18,320 nucleotides of DNA from Mucilaginibacter sp. UBA5151. GTDB lineage: Bacteria; Bacteroidota; Bacteroidia; Sphingobacteriales; Sphingobacteriaceae. The translations under genes and the position numbers were made by a program. The notes below the pieces were generated by a model that saw nothing but the letters and a program-made list of their open reading frames with translations, made no database searches and had not been told where the DNA came from. Of the stretch, positions 1 through 5,625 are shown piece after piece. The stretch spans positions 1 to 18,320 of the forward strand of contig DHXR01000071.1 of NCBI GenBank assembly GCA_002413785.1, read 5' to 3'. Numbering within the stretch: the stretch's first letter is position 1; each line of letters begins with the position of its first letter.

Positions 1-2
1 TT

Positions 3-860
3 TTAACCCTTGATTCGCATAAAGAGTTAAGGTATAGAAAATTATTATTATTAAATCCTTTTGAACTGGCTTTAGGATCGATTGTATATGACTTTAGCAT
101 TACATCAGAAGAAGTTATCAATTATTTTAGAACCCGTTTTTCACTTGCTGATAGCACAAATCAATTGATTAGCACTGAAAATTTAGAGATATTAATAAAT
201 TCTATGACTCTAAATGACATTGAAAGTTTTTTTGAAATAGAATATTTACAGGATCTATTAGAATTTGAAAATTTCTATCCTGAATTGATGTTGGATGTGC
301 TTCAAATTTCTATTTACAAAAGATATTGGGACAAACAAAAAGGCTACATTCTGGCGGGTGAAGTGGAATTTAAATTACAACAGAAATTAAATTCAGTAAA
401 TATAACGGAATTAACAGTGACAGGATTCTATGATAAATTAAAATTAAATATAAGAAGCATTGAGAACCAAGTGAGGAAAAATAGCGGTTATCGGGAAGTA
501 GGAACGGTTTATAATGAGATATTGATTTTTAATTATTTTAAGGAAAATTTCAAAGACCATGATATATTGTATCAATATAAACCTGCCTGGCTCGGAAGGC
601 AAATTTTTGATGTTTATTTTAAGTCATTAAATGTTGCAATTGAATACAATGGGAAACAGCATTATCAACCTATAGATTTTTTTGGCGGAGATAAAGGTTT
701 TGAAAACCTTGTAAGGTTGGATACACTTAAGCGAAAAAAATGCTCGGAGAACGATTGCATATTGTTTGAGATTAAATATGATGAGGACATTGCTCACTCA
801 TTATTGGATATTAAGAACGAAATTGAATATTATATTTCGAAAGGCGAGCGGATTAAATAA
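3..860 (+). CDS. PD-(D/E)XK nuclease-like protein, 5' end outside the window
   Basis: The reading frame is open from position 3 to the TAA at 858-860, giving 285 visible residues. A TTG at 165 could start a 231-residue product, but there is no stop upstream and the sequence before it still reads like protein, so I treat the gene as partial. The last 90 residues carry a restriction-endonuclease-like signature: GRQIFDVYF with Asp near visible residue 203, then IEYNGKQHY with Glu near 214, a GGD...FE stretch, and a D-x-x-K-x-x-x-C motif before a final beta strand (LFEIKYDED). This pattern is known to me from VSR-like and homing-endonuclease-like proteins of the PD-(D/E)XK fold, where the acidic residues and Gln/Lys bind the catalytic metal. 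The N-terminal part is AT-rich, acidic and unrecognised. Its substrate is unknown; a defence, repair or mobile-element role is inference. Confidence 0.75.
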   Translation, partial: LTLDSHKELRYRKLLLLNPFELALGSIVYDFSITSEEVINYFRTRFSLADSTNQLISTENLEILINSMTLNDIESFFEIEYLQDLLEFENFYPELMLDVLQISIYKRYWDKQKGYILAGEVEFKLQQKLNSVNITELTVTGFYDKLKLNIRSIENQVRKNSGYREVGTVYNEILIFNYFKENFKDHDILYQYKPAWLGRQIFDVYFKSLNVAIEYNGKQHYQPIDFFGGDKGFENLVRLDTLKRKKCSENDCILFEIKYDEDIAHSLLDIKNEIEYYISKGERIK

Positions 861-1053
861 CTAAAAAATGTTCAATATTTTCAAAATCCGCCCTTGTTAA
901 CCCTCCATCCTCGCGCGATGCAGCACAAAGGCCAAAAGAGGCGGCGTTCTCGTGTGCCACTTCCGGCGCCCAAACATCTGCGAACAGCTACCAACCCATT
1001 TTCCGTGTCTAACCACCTACAGCACCAACGGAGATATGAAAAACAATTCCTTC
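861..1053. other. Gene-free, locally GC-rich gap between convergent genes
   Basis: No supportable gene lies here. The first 30 bases are AT-rich like the flanking gene, but about 890-1025 is clearly richer in G+C than either neighbour. Short open frames in it (around 894-1076 and 952-1143) have no recognisable protein character and partly run antisense to higA. The abrupt change in base composition suggests foreign or relic DNA, but I could not identify it. Confidence 0.5.
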
Positions 1054-1353
1054 CTATTGCAATGCAAACCGTTTAACATTCGGCGGGTTCTTTTTAAACT
1101 TTATTTGTTCCTCAATCAGGTCATAACCTCTTTGCATCCTTAACCAAAAATCTGCGTTACCGCCAAATACGCCTTCAATTCTTAATGCAATATTAGGGGT
1201 AATAGATGCTTTCCCATTAGCTATTTTCGATAAGGTAAGCCTTGACACATCTAACAGATCTGCTGCTTTCCCAATGGTCAAATTATTGGCATCAATCACA
1301 TCCTCTTTTAAAATTATACCTGGATGGATATTTGTACTGATTGCTCTTTCCAT
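1054..1353 (-). CDS. higA: HigA-family antitoxin (XRE-type HTH), orphan
   Basis: This 99-residue protein matches the HigA/VapI addiction-module antidote family: an N-terminal HPG-x-I-L-x-E-D segment (residues 10-18), a helix-turn-helix around residues 25-50 (LTIGKAADLLDVSR then LSKIANGKASI), and the family's GG-x-x-x-FWL-x-x-Q-x-x-YDL block at 64-79. Such proteins bind the HigB RNase toxin and repress their own operon. I chose the ATG at 1353 over a TTG at 1377 because a good promoter -7 element lies between them. Normally higB sits directly upstream and is cotranscribed. Here the upstream side is only a promoter and then the oppositely oriented oxidoreductase, so no toxin gene is present. 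It may be a solitary regulator or the remnant of a module. Confidence 0.85.
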   Translation of the reverse strand: MERAISTNIHPGIILKEDVIDANNLTIGKAADLLDVSRLTLSKIANGKASITPNIALRIEGVFGGNADFWLRMQRGYDLIEEQIKFKKNPPNVKRFALQ

Positions 1354-1359
1354 AATTTG

Positions 1360-1390
1360 AAAATATACAATATTCAAAATGAGATTTCAA
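1360..1390 (-). promoter_or_regulatory. Candidate higA promoter (TTG-N20-TATATTTT)
   Basis: On the minus strand TTG (complement of 1388-1390) is followed after 20 bases by TATATTTT (complement of 1360-1367), one base off the Bacteroidota TAnnTTTG -7 element. It ends only 6 bases before the ATG at 1353, so the transcript would be leaderless or nearly so. Confidence 0.5.
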
Positions 1391-1447
1391 GAAAACAGGT
1401 AAATTTTTTATTAACACTGTAATGATTAAAATTAGTGGCACACTCCC

Positions 1448-1455
1448 CATCTTTG
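1448..1455 (+). promoter_or_regulatory. Candidate -7 element of the oxidoreductase gene
   Basis: CATCTTTG matches seven of eight positions of TAnnTTTG and lies 14 bases before the ATG at 1470. I see no convincing TTG at the expected -33 position. If real, it rules out the in-frame upstream ATG at 1422. Confidence 0.3.
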
Positions 1456-1469
1456 CAAAAAAAAACATT

Positions 1470-2540
1470 ATGGCACATCTATTCTCTCCGATAAAAATAA
1501 AAAACATTGAATTTAAAAACCGTATTGTAGTTTCGCCGATGTGCGAATACTCCAGTGAGGATGGTTTTGCCAACGACTGGCACCTGGTGCATTTAGGCAG
1601 CCGTGCTGTAGGCGGTGCTGCTTTAGTGTTTACCGAAGCAATTGCCGTATCGCCCGAAGGAAGGATTTCTTACGGCGACCTGGGTATTTATAAAGATGAG
1701 CACATCACCAAATTAAAACAGATCACGGATTTCATTCACTTGCATGGCGCTTATGCGGGCACACAGCTGGCACATGCCGGACGAAAGGCAAGTCACGACT
1801 TACCGTGGGATGGAGGCAAACAAATTCCATCTGACCAGCCAAACGGCTGGAAAGCTGTCGCGCCAAGTGCAATTCCTTTTATAGAAGCAGAGGAAGCGCC
1901 AATTGCTTTGGATAAAACCGGCATCGAAAAAGTAAAAGCTAATTTTAAGGCAGCGGCCTTGCGTACCCTTCAGGCAGGTTTCGATGTGATCGAAATCCAT
2001 GCGGCACATGGGTATTTGATCAACGAATTTTTATCGCCCGTCACCAACCATAGAACAGATGAATACGGCGGCTCTTTTGAAAACAGGATCCGCCTGTTGC
2101 TTGAGATCATTGAAAGTGTACAGGAGGTTTGGTCGGCTGAAAATCCTTTGTTTATCCGAATCTCATCAACCGACTGGACCGATGACGGCTGGACCGCAGA
2201 TGATTCCGCAGCACTGGGCAAAGTGTTGATCAACAAAGGTGTCGATTTGATCGACTGTTCTTCAGGCGGGAACGTAGCTACTGCAAAGATCCCATTGAAA
2301 CCCGGTTACCAGGTTGAATTTGCCGGAAAAGTGAAAAAGGAAAGCGGAATCCTCACCGGTGCAGTCGGACTGATCACAGAAGCGGTACAAGCAGATGCCA
2401 TTATACAGCAAGGCCAGGCCGATTTGGTATTTATGGCCCGTGAGTTATTACGCGACCCGTACTTTCCGTTGAGGGCGGCGCATGAGCTTGGCCATGAGGT
2501 AAAATGGCCCGATCAGTATTTAAGAGCAAAATGGCATTGA
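1470..2540 (+). CDS. namA: NADH:flavin oxidoreductase, YqjM-class old yellow enzyme
   Basis: This 356-residue protein is a full-length FMN-binding TIM barrel of the old yellow enzyme family, which reduces activated C=C bonds (enals, enones, nitro compounds) with NAD(P)H in the cytosol. The YqjM class is recognised by SPMCEYSS with Cys25 and Tyr27, the pair that tunes FMN and binds substrate, by TQLAHAGRKA near 98-107 with the FMN-contacting Gln, and by the HAAHGYL motif with His177, His180 and Tyr182. DEYGGSFENR near 198-207 and the C-terminal LVFMARELLRDPYFP are also typical. The frame is open to an ATG at 1422, but homologues of this class begin at the MAHLFSPIKIKN segment, so the ATG at 1470 is preferred. 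It stands alone, divergent from higA. Its physiological substrate cannot be told from context. Confidence 0.93.
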   Translation: MAHLFSPIKIKNIEFKNRIVVSPMCEYSSEDGFANDWHLVHLGSRAVGGAALVFTEAIAVSPEGRISYGDLGIYKDEHITKLKQITDFIHLHGAYAGTQLAHAGRKASHDLPWDGGKQIPSDQPNGWKAVAPSAIPFIEAEEAPIALDKTGIEKVKANFKAAALRTLQAGFDVIEIHAAHGYLINEFLSPVTNHRTDEYGGSFENRIRLLLEIIESVQEVWSAENPLFIRISSTDWTDDGWTADDSAALGKVLINKGVDLIDCSSGGNVATAKIPLKPGYQVEFAGKVKKESGILTGAVGLITEAVQADAIIQQGQADLVFMARELLRDPYFPLRAAHELGHEVKWPDQYLRAKWH

Positions 2541-2562
2541 AAAATTTGTAATTTTGAACGAC

Positions 2563-2596
2563 GTAGAGACGCCCCGATATTTCGGGGCGTCTTTAC
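2563..2596. repeat. Short palindromic element (GTAGAGACGC type)
   Basis: Two 15-base arms (2563-2577 and 2582-2596) are complementary except for one G-T pair, around a four-base loop. The outer part reads GTAGAGACGC and the inner part CCCGA/TCGGG. From memory this outer sequence recurs as an intergenic palindrome in Sphingobacteriaceae. It starts 22 bases after the oxidoreductase stop codon and could act as its terminator, though it has only a weak T tract. Confidence 0.7.
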
Positions 2597-2604
2597 TTGC
2601 CCCC

Positions 2605-2694
2605 TTGTCATTGCGAGGTACGAAGCAATCGCGAACTATGCATATCCACCATGTAAAGTTCGCGTTTGCTTCGTCGTTCCTCCCCGCAATGCAA
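2605..2694. repeat. Decayed copy of the CATTGCGAGG/ACGAAGCAATC palindrome
   Basis: The left arm (2605-2637) matches the left arm of the 5456-5539 element except for one base (GGTACG for GGCACG). The right arm (about 2657-2694) is its inverse but has gathered several substitutions. The element ends about 28 bases before the UbiA start codon, and the UbiA reading frame happens to stay open through it, which makes a false N-terminal extension. Confidence 0.85.
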
Positions 2695-2721
2695 AGTGGA
2701 TTTAATTTACATTGTCAATGC

Positions 2722-3573
2722 ATGAAAAAATATCTCTCCTTAGTTACGTTCTCGCATACCATTTTCGCCATGCCCTTTGCTTTCATCGGCTTTTTTTTGG
2801 CGGTAACCACAACCGATTATCACTTTGAATGGCCAAAACTGGTGATGATGGTTTTATGTATGGTTTTCGCGCGTAACTCCGCCATGGCCTTTAACCGCTA
2901 CCTCGACAGGGAAATTGACATAAAAAACCCGCGTACAAAACAGCGTGACGTACCATCAGGTCGTATCAGTCCGGCGGCGGCATTAACTTTTACTATTATT
3001 AACTGTTTGTTGTTTGTAGCTACAACCTGGTTTATTAACAGGTTATGTTTTTATCTTTCACCCGTGGCTTTGCTGGTGGTAATGGGGTACAGCGCTACCA
3101 AACGGTTTACGGCGCTTTGCCATTTGGTATTAGGTTTGGGCTTGTCATTAGCGCCAATTGGCGCCTACCTTGCAGTAACAGGGGCTTTTGCATTAACACC
3201 CTTGTTTTTTTCATTCGCCGTTTTATGCTGGGTAAGCGGGTTCGATATTATTTATGCCCTGCAGGATGAAGAGTTCGACCGTAGCGAGAACCTGCATTCT
3301 ATTCCTGCCTGGCTTGGCAAGGTGAATGCTTTAAGGCTGTCAACCTTTTTGCATGTACTGTCGGCGACTTTTGTGGTCATGCCGGTATTTTTTACTAATG
3401 TAAGCTATTTATATTATGCTGGCATCTTGTTTTTCTGCGCTATGCTCATCTATCAGCACCGCCTGGTAAAACCGAATGACCTTAGCCGGGTAAATTTTGC
3501 CTTTATGACCACCAACGGCATTGCCAGCGTAGTTTTTGCTGTTTTCTTTTTGTTGGACCGATTATGGAGGTAG
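2722..3573 (+). CDS. UbiA-family prenyltransferase
   Basis: This 283-residue, highly hydrophobic membrane protein carries both prenyl-diphosphate-binding motifs of the UbiA superfamily: N58-RYL-D62-REI-D66 (NxxxDxxxD) followed by KNPRTKQRDVPSGR, and D182-EEF-D186 in the segment FDIIYALQDEEFD. Members transfer an isoprenoid chain onto an aromatic acceptor in quinone synthesis. The run YALQDEEFDR...LHSIPAWLG resembles the branch annotated as 4-hydroxybenzoate polyprenyltransferase-like, which includes the futalosine-pathway enzyme MqnP. A menaquinone role is therefore my inference, and no other menaquinone gene is in view. About eight membrane segments are visible. The frame extends to 2554, but the extra 56 residues are read from a palindromic repeat, so ATG 2722 is chosen. 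The stop codon TAG is the first triplet of a TCCGAAAG-type repeat. Confidence 0.9.
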   Translation: MKKYLSLVTFSHTIFAMPFAFIGFFLAVTTTDYHFEWPKLVMMVLCMVFARNSAMAFNRYLDREIDIKNPRTKQRDVPSGRISPAAALTFTIINCLLFVATTWFINRLCFYLSPVALLVVMGYSATKRFTALCHLVLGLGLSLAPIGAYLAVTGAFALTPLFFSFAVLCWVSGFDIIYALQDEEFDRSENLHSIPAWLGKVNALRLSTFLHVLSATFVVMPVFFTNVSYLYYAGILFFCAMLIYQHRLVKPNDLSRVNFAFMTTNGIASVVFAVFFLLDRLWR

Positions 3574-3607
3574 TCCGAAAGTCAGTAAAGTCCGGAAGTC
3601 CGAAAGA
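3571..3607 (+). repeat. TCCGAAAGTC-type short repeat beginning at the UbiA stop codon
   Basis: AGTCCGAAAG occurs twice with a diverged AGTCCGG copy between, at a spacing of roughly 8-10 bases. The TAG of UbiA (3571-3573) forms its first bases. Related sequence lies at 5413-5450, 8671-8753 and, in inverse orientation, 14147-14189. Confidence 0.75.
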
Positions 3608-3658
3608 TTAATTGTAAATTGGGGTGTGATTTAAAAGCCAATCTTGCAATTAATCTTT
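3603..3658. terminator. Inverted repeat downstream of UbiA, possible terminator
   Basis: AAAGATTAATTGTAA (3603-3617) pairs with TTGCAATTAATCTTT (3644-3658) with one G-T pair across a 26-base loop. It is AT-rich and lacks a clean U tract, so it may be a terminator of UbiA or a structure in the leader of the following regulator gene. Confidence 0.4.
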
Positions 3659-3699
3659 AAAAATTGTTTTAATTTATCATCTGCATATTAAAACAGGTT

Positions 3700-4305
3700 A
3701 TGGATCACTTAAAGGCATTGGATATTTACAGGACACATATAGAAAAATACATCGTATTAAATGATGAAGAATGGACTGTATTTAAAGATCACCTGAGCAT
3801 TCGCACCTTAAAAAAGAAACAAAATTTTGCCGAACCGGGTTTGGTTTGTAATGAGGTTGGCTTTATTATATTAGGTTCTGTCCGTTACTACAACGTAAGG
3901 GAGGGGGAAGAAATAACGGGCTATTTTAGTTTCGAGAATGAGTTTGTAAGTTCGTACAAGAGTTTTCTTACCCGGCAACCGGCTTTGAATTATATACAGG
4001 CACTGGAACCCACCATATTTGTAACTTTTAGCCAAAAGAGTATGCAGCTGATGCTGGCACCCCCCCTGCTGGCCTATAAAATAGAGCGCTTTGGCAGGCT
4101 GATAGCAGAATACTATTTATGCTGCTACGAAGACAGGATGACCGCCTTTATCACCAAAACCCCCGAAGAACGCTACCTGGATTTGTTAAGTACCGGACGT
4201 GATGTTTTGCAGCGAATTCCGCAGCATTACATAGCCCATTTTTTAGGAATAACCCCTGTTTCGCTTTCGCGGATACGGAGGAAGATACTGGTTAGCCCCC
4301 TCTAA
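3700..4305 (+). CDS. Crp/Fnr-family transcriptional regulator
   Basis: This 201-residue protein has the two-part layout of the Crp/Fnr family. A cyclic-nucleotide-binding-like beta-roll covers about residues 25-115, with FIILGSVRYYNVREGEE and YFSFENEFVSSYKSFL, typical of the divergent Bacteroidota members. A connecting helix follows, then a C-terminal winged helix-turn-helix (residues about 172-198: IPQHYIAHFLGITPVSLSRIRRKI). I do not see the residues that bind cAMP phosphate in E. coli Crp, so the ligand is unknown. It is followed on the same strand by the SDR gene, which has its own promoter; a regulatory link is only a guess. The final residues (about SPL) and the TAA stop are read from an inverted-repeat element that starts near 4294, so the original C-terminus may have been altered. 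Confidence 0.88.
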   Translation: MDHLKALDIYRTHIEKYIVLNDEEWTVFKDHLSIRTLKKKQNFAEPGLVCNEVGFIILGSVRYYNVREGEEITGYFSFENEFVSSYKSFLTRQPALNYIQALEPTIFVTFSQKSMQLMLAPPLLAYKIERFGRLIAEYYLCCYEDRMTAFITKTPEERYLDLLSTGRDVLQRIPQHYIAHFLGITPVSLSRIRRKILVSPL

Positions 4306-4408
4306 ATCTCCCCCGGAAGGGGAGACTTAAAAACTCTACTATAAAGGGATGTTTTTTTGGAACCCGAATTAAAAGTCCTCCCAACCGGAGAGGATTTAGG
4401 TGGGGCTT
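4294..4408. repeat. Long imperfect inverted repeat (CCCCCTCTAAATCTCC type)
   Basis: The arm at 4294-4328 and the arm at 4372-4406 pair at 26 of 35 positions by my count, with about 43 bases between them. The left arm reads AGCCCCCTCTAAATCTCC at its outer edge and the right arm GGATTTAGGTGGGGCTT. I recall this as a dispersed intergenic sequence in Sphingobacteria. It overlaps the 3' end of the Crp/Fnr-type gene. Confidence 0.8.
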
Positions 4409-4445
4409 CCGTAATTCTCCCAATTTCTTATCTTTTGTTAACGTT

Positions 4446-4472
4446 TTGAGAAACAATGGCCCTGTACCTTTG
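4446..4472 (+). promoter_or_regulatory. Candidate SDR promoter (TTG-N16-TACCTTTG)
   Basis: TACCTTTG (4465-4472) is a perfect TAnnTTTG element, with TTG at 4446-4448. The 16-base spacer is a little short of the usual range. Because the in-frame ATG at 4456 lies upstream of the -7 box, translation should begin at 4495. Confidence 0.6.
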
Positions 4473-4494
4473 TATCATACAAAACAGAAAAACT

Positions 4495-5439
4495 ATGCAC
4501 ACCATATTAGGAGCCGGCGGGGCTGTAGCAAATGCACTTACCCGCGAACTGGCAAACAATAACGAAACCATACGCATGGTTAGCCGTAAACCAATTGCAA
4601 CAACCTCAAAAAATATAAGCTGGAAAAAAGCCGACCTGTTAAATTATGCCGAAGTGCTGGAAGCAGCAAAAGGCTCAAAGGTGATTTATTTAACAGCAGG
4701 GCTTGTTTATGATAAAAATATTTGGCAGGCACAATGGCCCGTAGTTATGCAGAATGCCATCAATGTTGCCAAAGAAACAGGGGCAAGGCTGATATTTTTC
4801 GACAACGTTTATATGTATGGCCTGGTAAATGGCCCCATGACCGAAAATACCCCATACAACCCGTGCAGCGCCAAAGGCGAGATCCGCGCAGCCATAGCAA
4901 CCAAACTGATGGATGAAGCAAAAGCCGGGAACATTAACGCAAGCATAGCCCGCGCCGCCGACTTTTACGGAACAGAAACGATGAATGGCTTTTTTGATAT
5001 GATGGTACTGGATAAATATGCCAAAAAACAAAAAGCACAGTGGGTTGGCGATCCTAAAAAGCTCCATAGTTTCAGTTATATCCCTGATATGGGCAAGGGC
5101 GTTTACCTGCTCGGTCAAAACCCTCAAAGTGATAACCAGGTATGGCATTTGTCAACCGCGCCAGCCCTTACCGGTAAACAATTTATTGAAATAGCGGCCC
5201 GGATCTACAAGGTTGAGCCTAAATACATGGCTATTAATAAGTTTATGCTATGGTCGTTTGGCTTATTTAATAAGGTAGTAATGAGCACTGTTGAAATGTA
5301 TTACCAGTATAACCATGATTATGTTTTCGATTCATCCAAATTTGAAAAGGCGTTTAATGTTAAGCCTACTGCTTATGAGGATGGTATAAAGGTGTTGTCG
5401 GAGACGTTGTATAAGTCCGAAAGTCGGGAAAGTCAGTAA
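4495..5439 (+). CDS. NAD-dependent epimerase/dehydratase-like SDR
   Basis: The protein has 314 residues from the ATG at 4495. It opens with a Rossmann strand and glycine loop (MHTILGAGGAVANAL, G6, G8, G9) and has an acidic turn ADLLN near 46-50 and strand VIYLTAGL near 63-70. FFDNVYMYG near 101-109 and the Y-NPCSAKGE-x-R stretch at 121-131 match atypical or extended short-chain dehydrogenases, which usually bind NAD(P) and act on nucleotide sugars or related substrates. The canonical YxxxK is not clearly present, so catalysis is uncertain. The frame extends to an ATG at 4456, but that lies upstream of the promoter -7 box. The last eight residues (KSESRESQ) and the stop codon are encoded by a TCCGAAAGTC-type repeat, suggesting recent extension or replacement of the C-terminus. 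Confidence 0.85.
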   Translation: MHTILGAGGAVANALTRELANNNETIRMVSRKPIATTSKNISWKKADLLNYAEVLEAAKGSKVIYLTAGLVYDKNIWQAQWPVVMQNAINVAKETGARLIFFDNVYMYGLVNGPMTENTPYNPCSAKGEIRAAIATKLMDEAKAGNINASIARAADFYGTETMNGFFDMMVLDKYAKKQKAQWVGDPKKLHSFSYIPDMGKGVYLLGQNPQSDNQVWHLSTAPALTGKQFIEIAARIYKVEPKYMAINKFMLWSFGLFNKVVMSTVEMYYQYNHDYVFDSSKFEKAFNVKPTAYEDGIKVLSETLYKSESRESQ

Positions 5440-5450
5440 AGACCGAAAGC
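5413..5450 (+). repeat. TCCGAAAGTC-type short repeat overlapping the SDR 3' end
   Basis: AGTCCGAAAGTC, then GGGAAAGTC, then AGTAAAGACCGAAAG give the same word set and order as the 3571-3607 repeat. The first half is coding (last eight codons plus TAA at 5437-5439) and the second half is intergenic. Confidence 0.75.
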
Positions 5451-5455
5451 AATTA

Positions 5456-5539
5456 TTGTCATTGCGAGGCACGAAGCAATCGCGAACTGTTACGACCGTT
5501 TTGCATAGTCCGCGATTGCTTCGTGCCTCGCAATGACAA
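5456..5539. repeat. Near-perfect 33-bp-arm palindrome (CATTGCGAGGCACGAAGCAATC)
   Basis: The left arm 5456-5488 and right arm 5507-5539 are complementary with a single mismatch (29 perfect pairs at the outer end), around an 18-base loop. As a single strand it would form a very stable hairpin. Its core resembles a dispersed element I have seen between genes in many Bacteroidota. It carries no gene; an open frame on the minus strand is only a translation of the palindrome. A second, decayed copy is at 2605-2694. It could act as a REP/MITE-like mobile element and as a terminator for the SDR gene. Confidence 0.92.
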
Positions 5540-5573
5540 GATAGATTAGCCGTAATATTATTCACTATTTGTT

Positions 5574-5603
5574 TTGATAATCATCCGCACATCCGCACAT
5601 TTG
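5574..5603 (+). promoter_or_regulatory. Candidate M3 peptidase promoter (TTG-N19-CACATTTG)
   Basis: TTG at 5574-5576 and CACATTTG at 5596-5603 (seven of eight to TAnnTTTG) are 19 bases apart, the canonical spacing. The ATG follows 22 bases later. The -7 box lies inside the GCACAT repeat run. Confidence 0.4.
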
Positions 5604-5615
5604 CACATCTGCAAA
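5582..5615 (+). repeat. About 9-bp period GCACATCT-type repeat upstream of the peptidase
   Basis: Successive degenerate units CCGCACAT, CCGCACATT, TGCACATCT and GCAAATC run directly up to the leader of the M3 peptidase gene. This is a different sequence family from the GTTGTAA and TCCGAAAG repeats but has a similar period. Confidence 0.65.
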
Positions 5616-5625
5616 TCAATTCATC

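Noticed and set aside
896..1076. Possible integron attC site (GTCTAAC and GTTTAAC boxes in the GC-rich gap)
   Set aside because: The boxes fit the RYYYAAC pattern but no GTTRRRY partner lies in the right orientation and distance, and no attC-like fold is apparent.
1020..1143. Small plus-strand frame after GGAGATATG near 1030-1038
   Set aside because: Although it has an SD-like GGAG before an ATG, it runs antisense through higA and has no recognisable protein character.
2554..2721. N-terminal extension of the UbiA protein
   Set aside because: It is read from two palindromic repeats and would put a polar stretch before the first membrane helix; family members begin near ATG 2722.
4690..5148. 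Long minus-strand frame inside the SDR gene
   Set aside because: It is antisense to a well-supported gene and rich in Cys/His/Phe without motifs, as shadow frames typically are.
5332..5565. Minus-strand open frame with CHCEARSN and DCFVPRNDN motifs
   Set aside because: These residues are the translation of the palindromic element at 5456-5539 and recur wherever that element does; not a gene.
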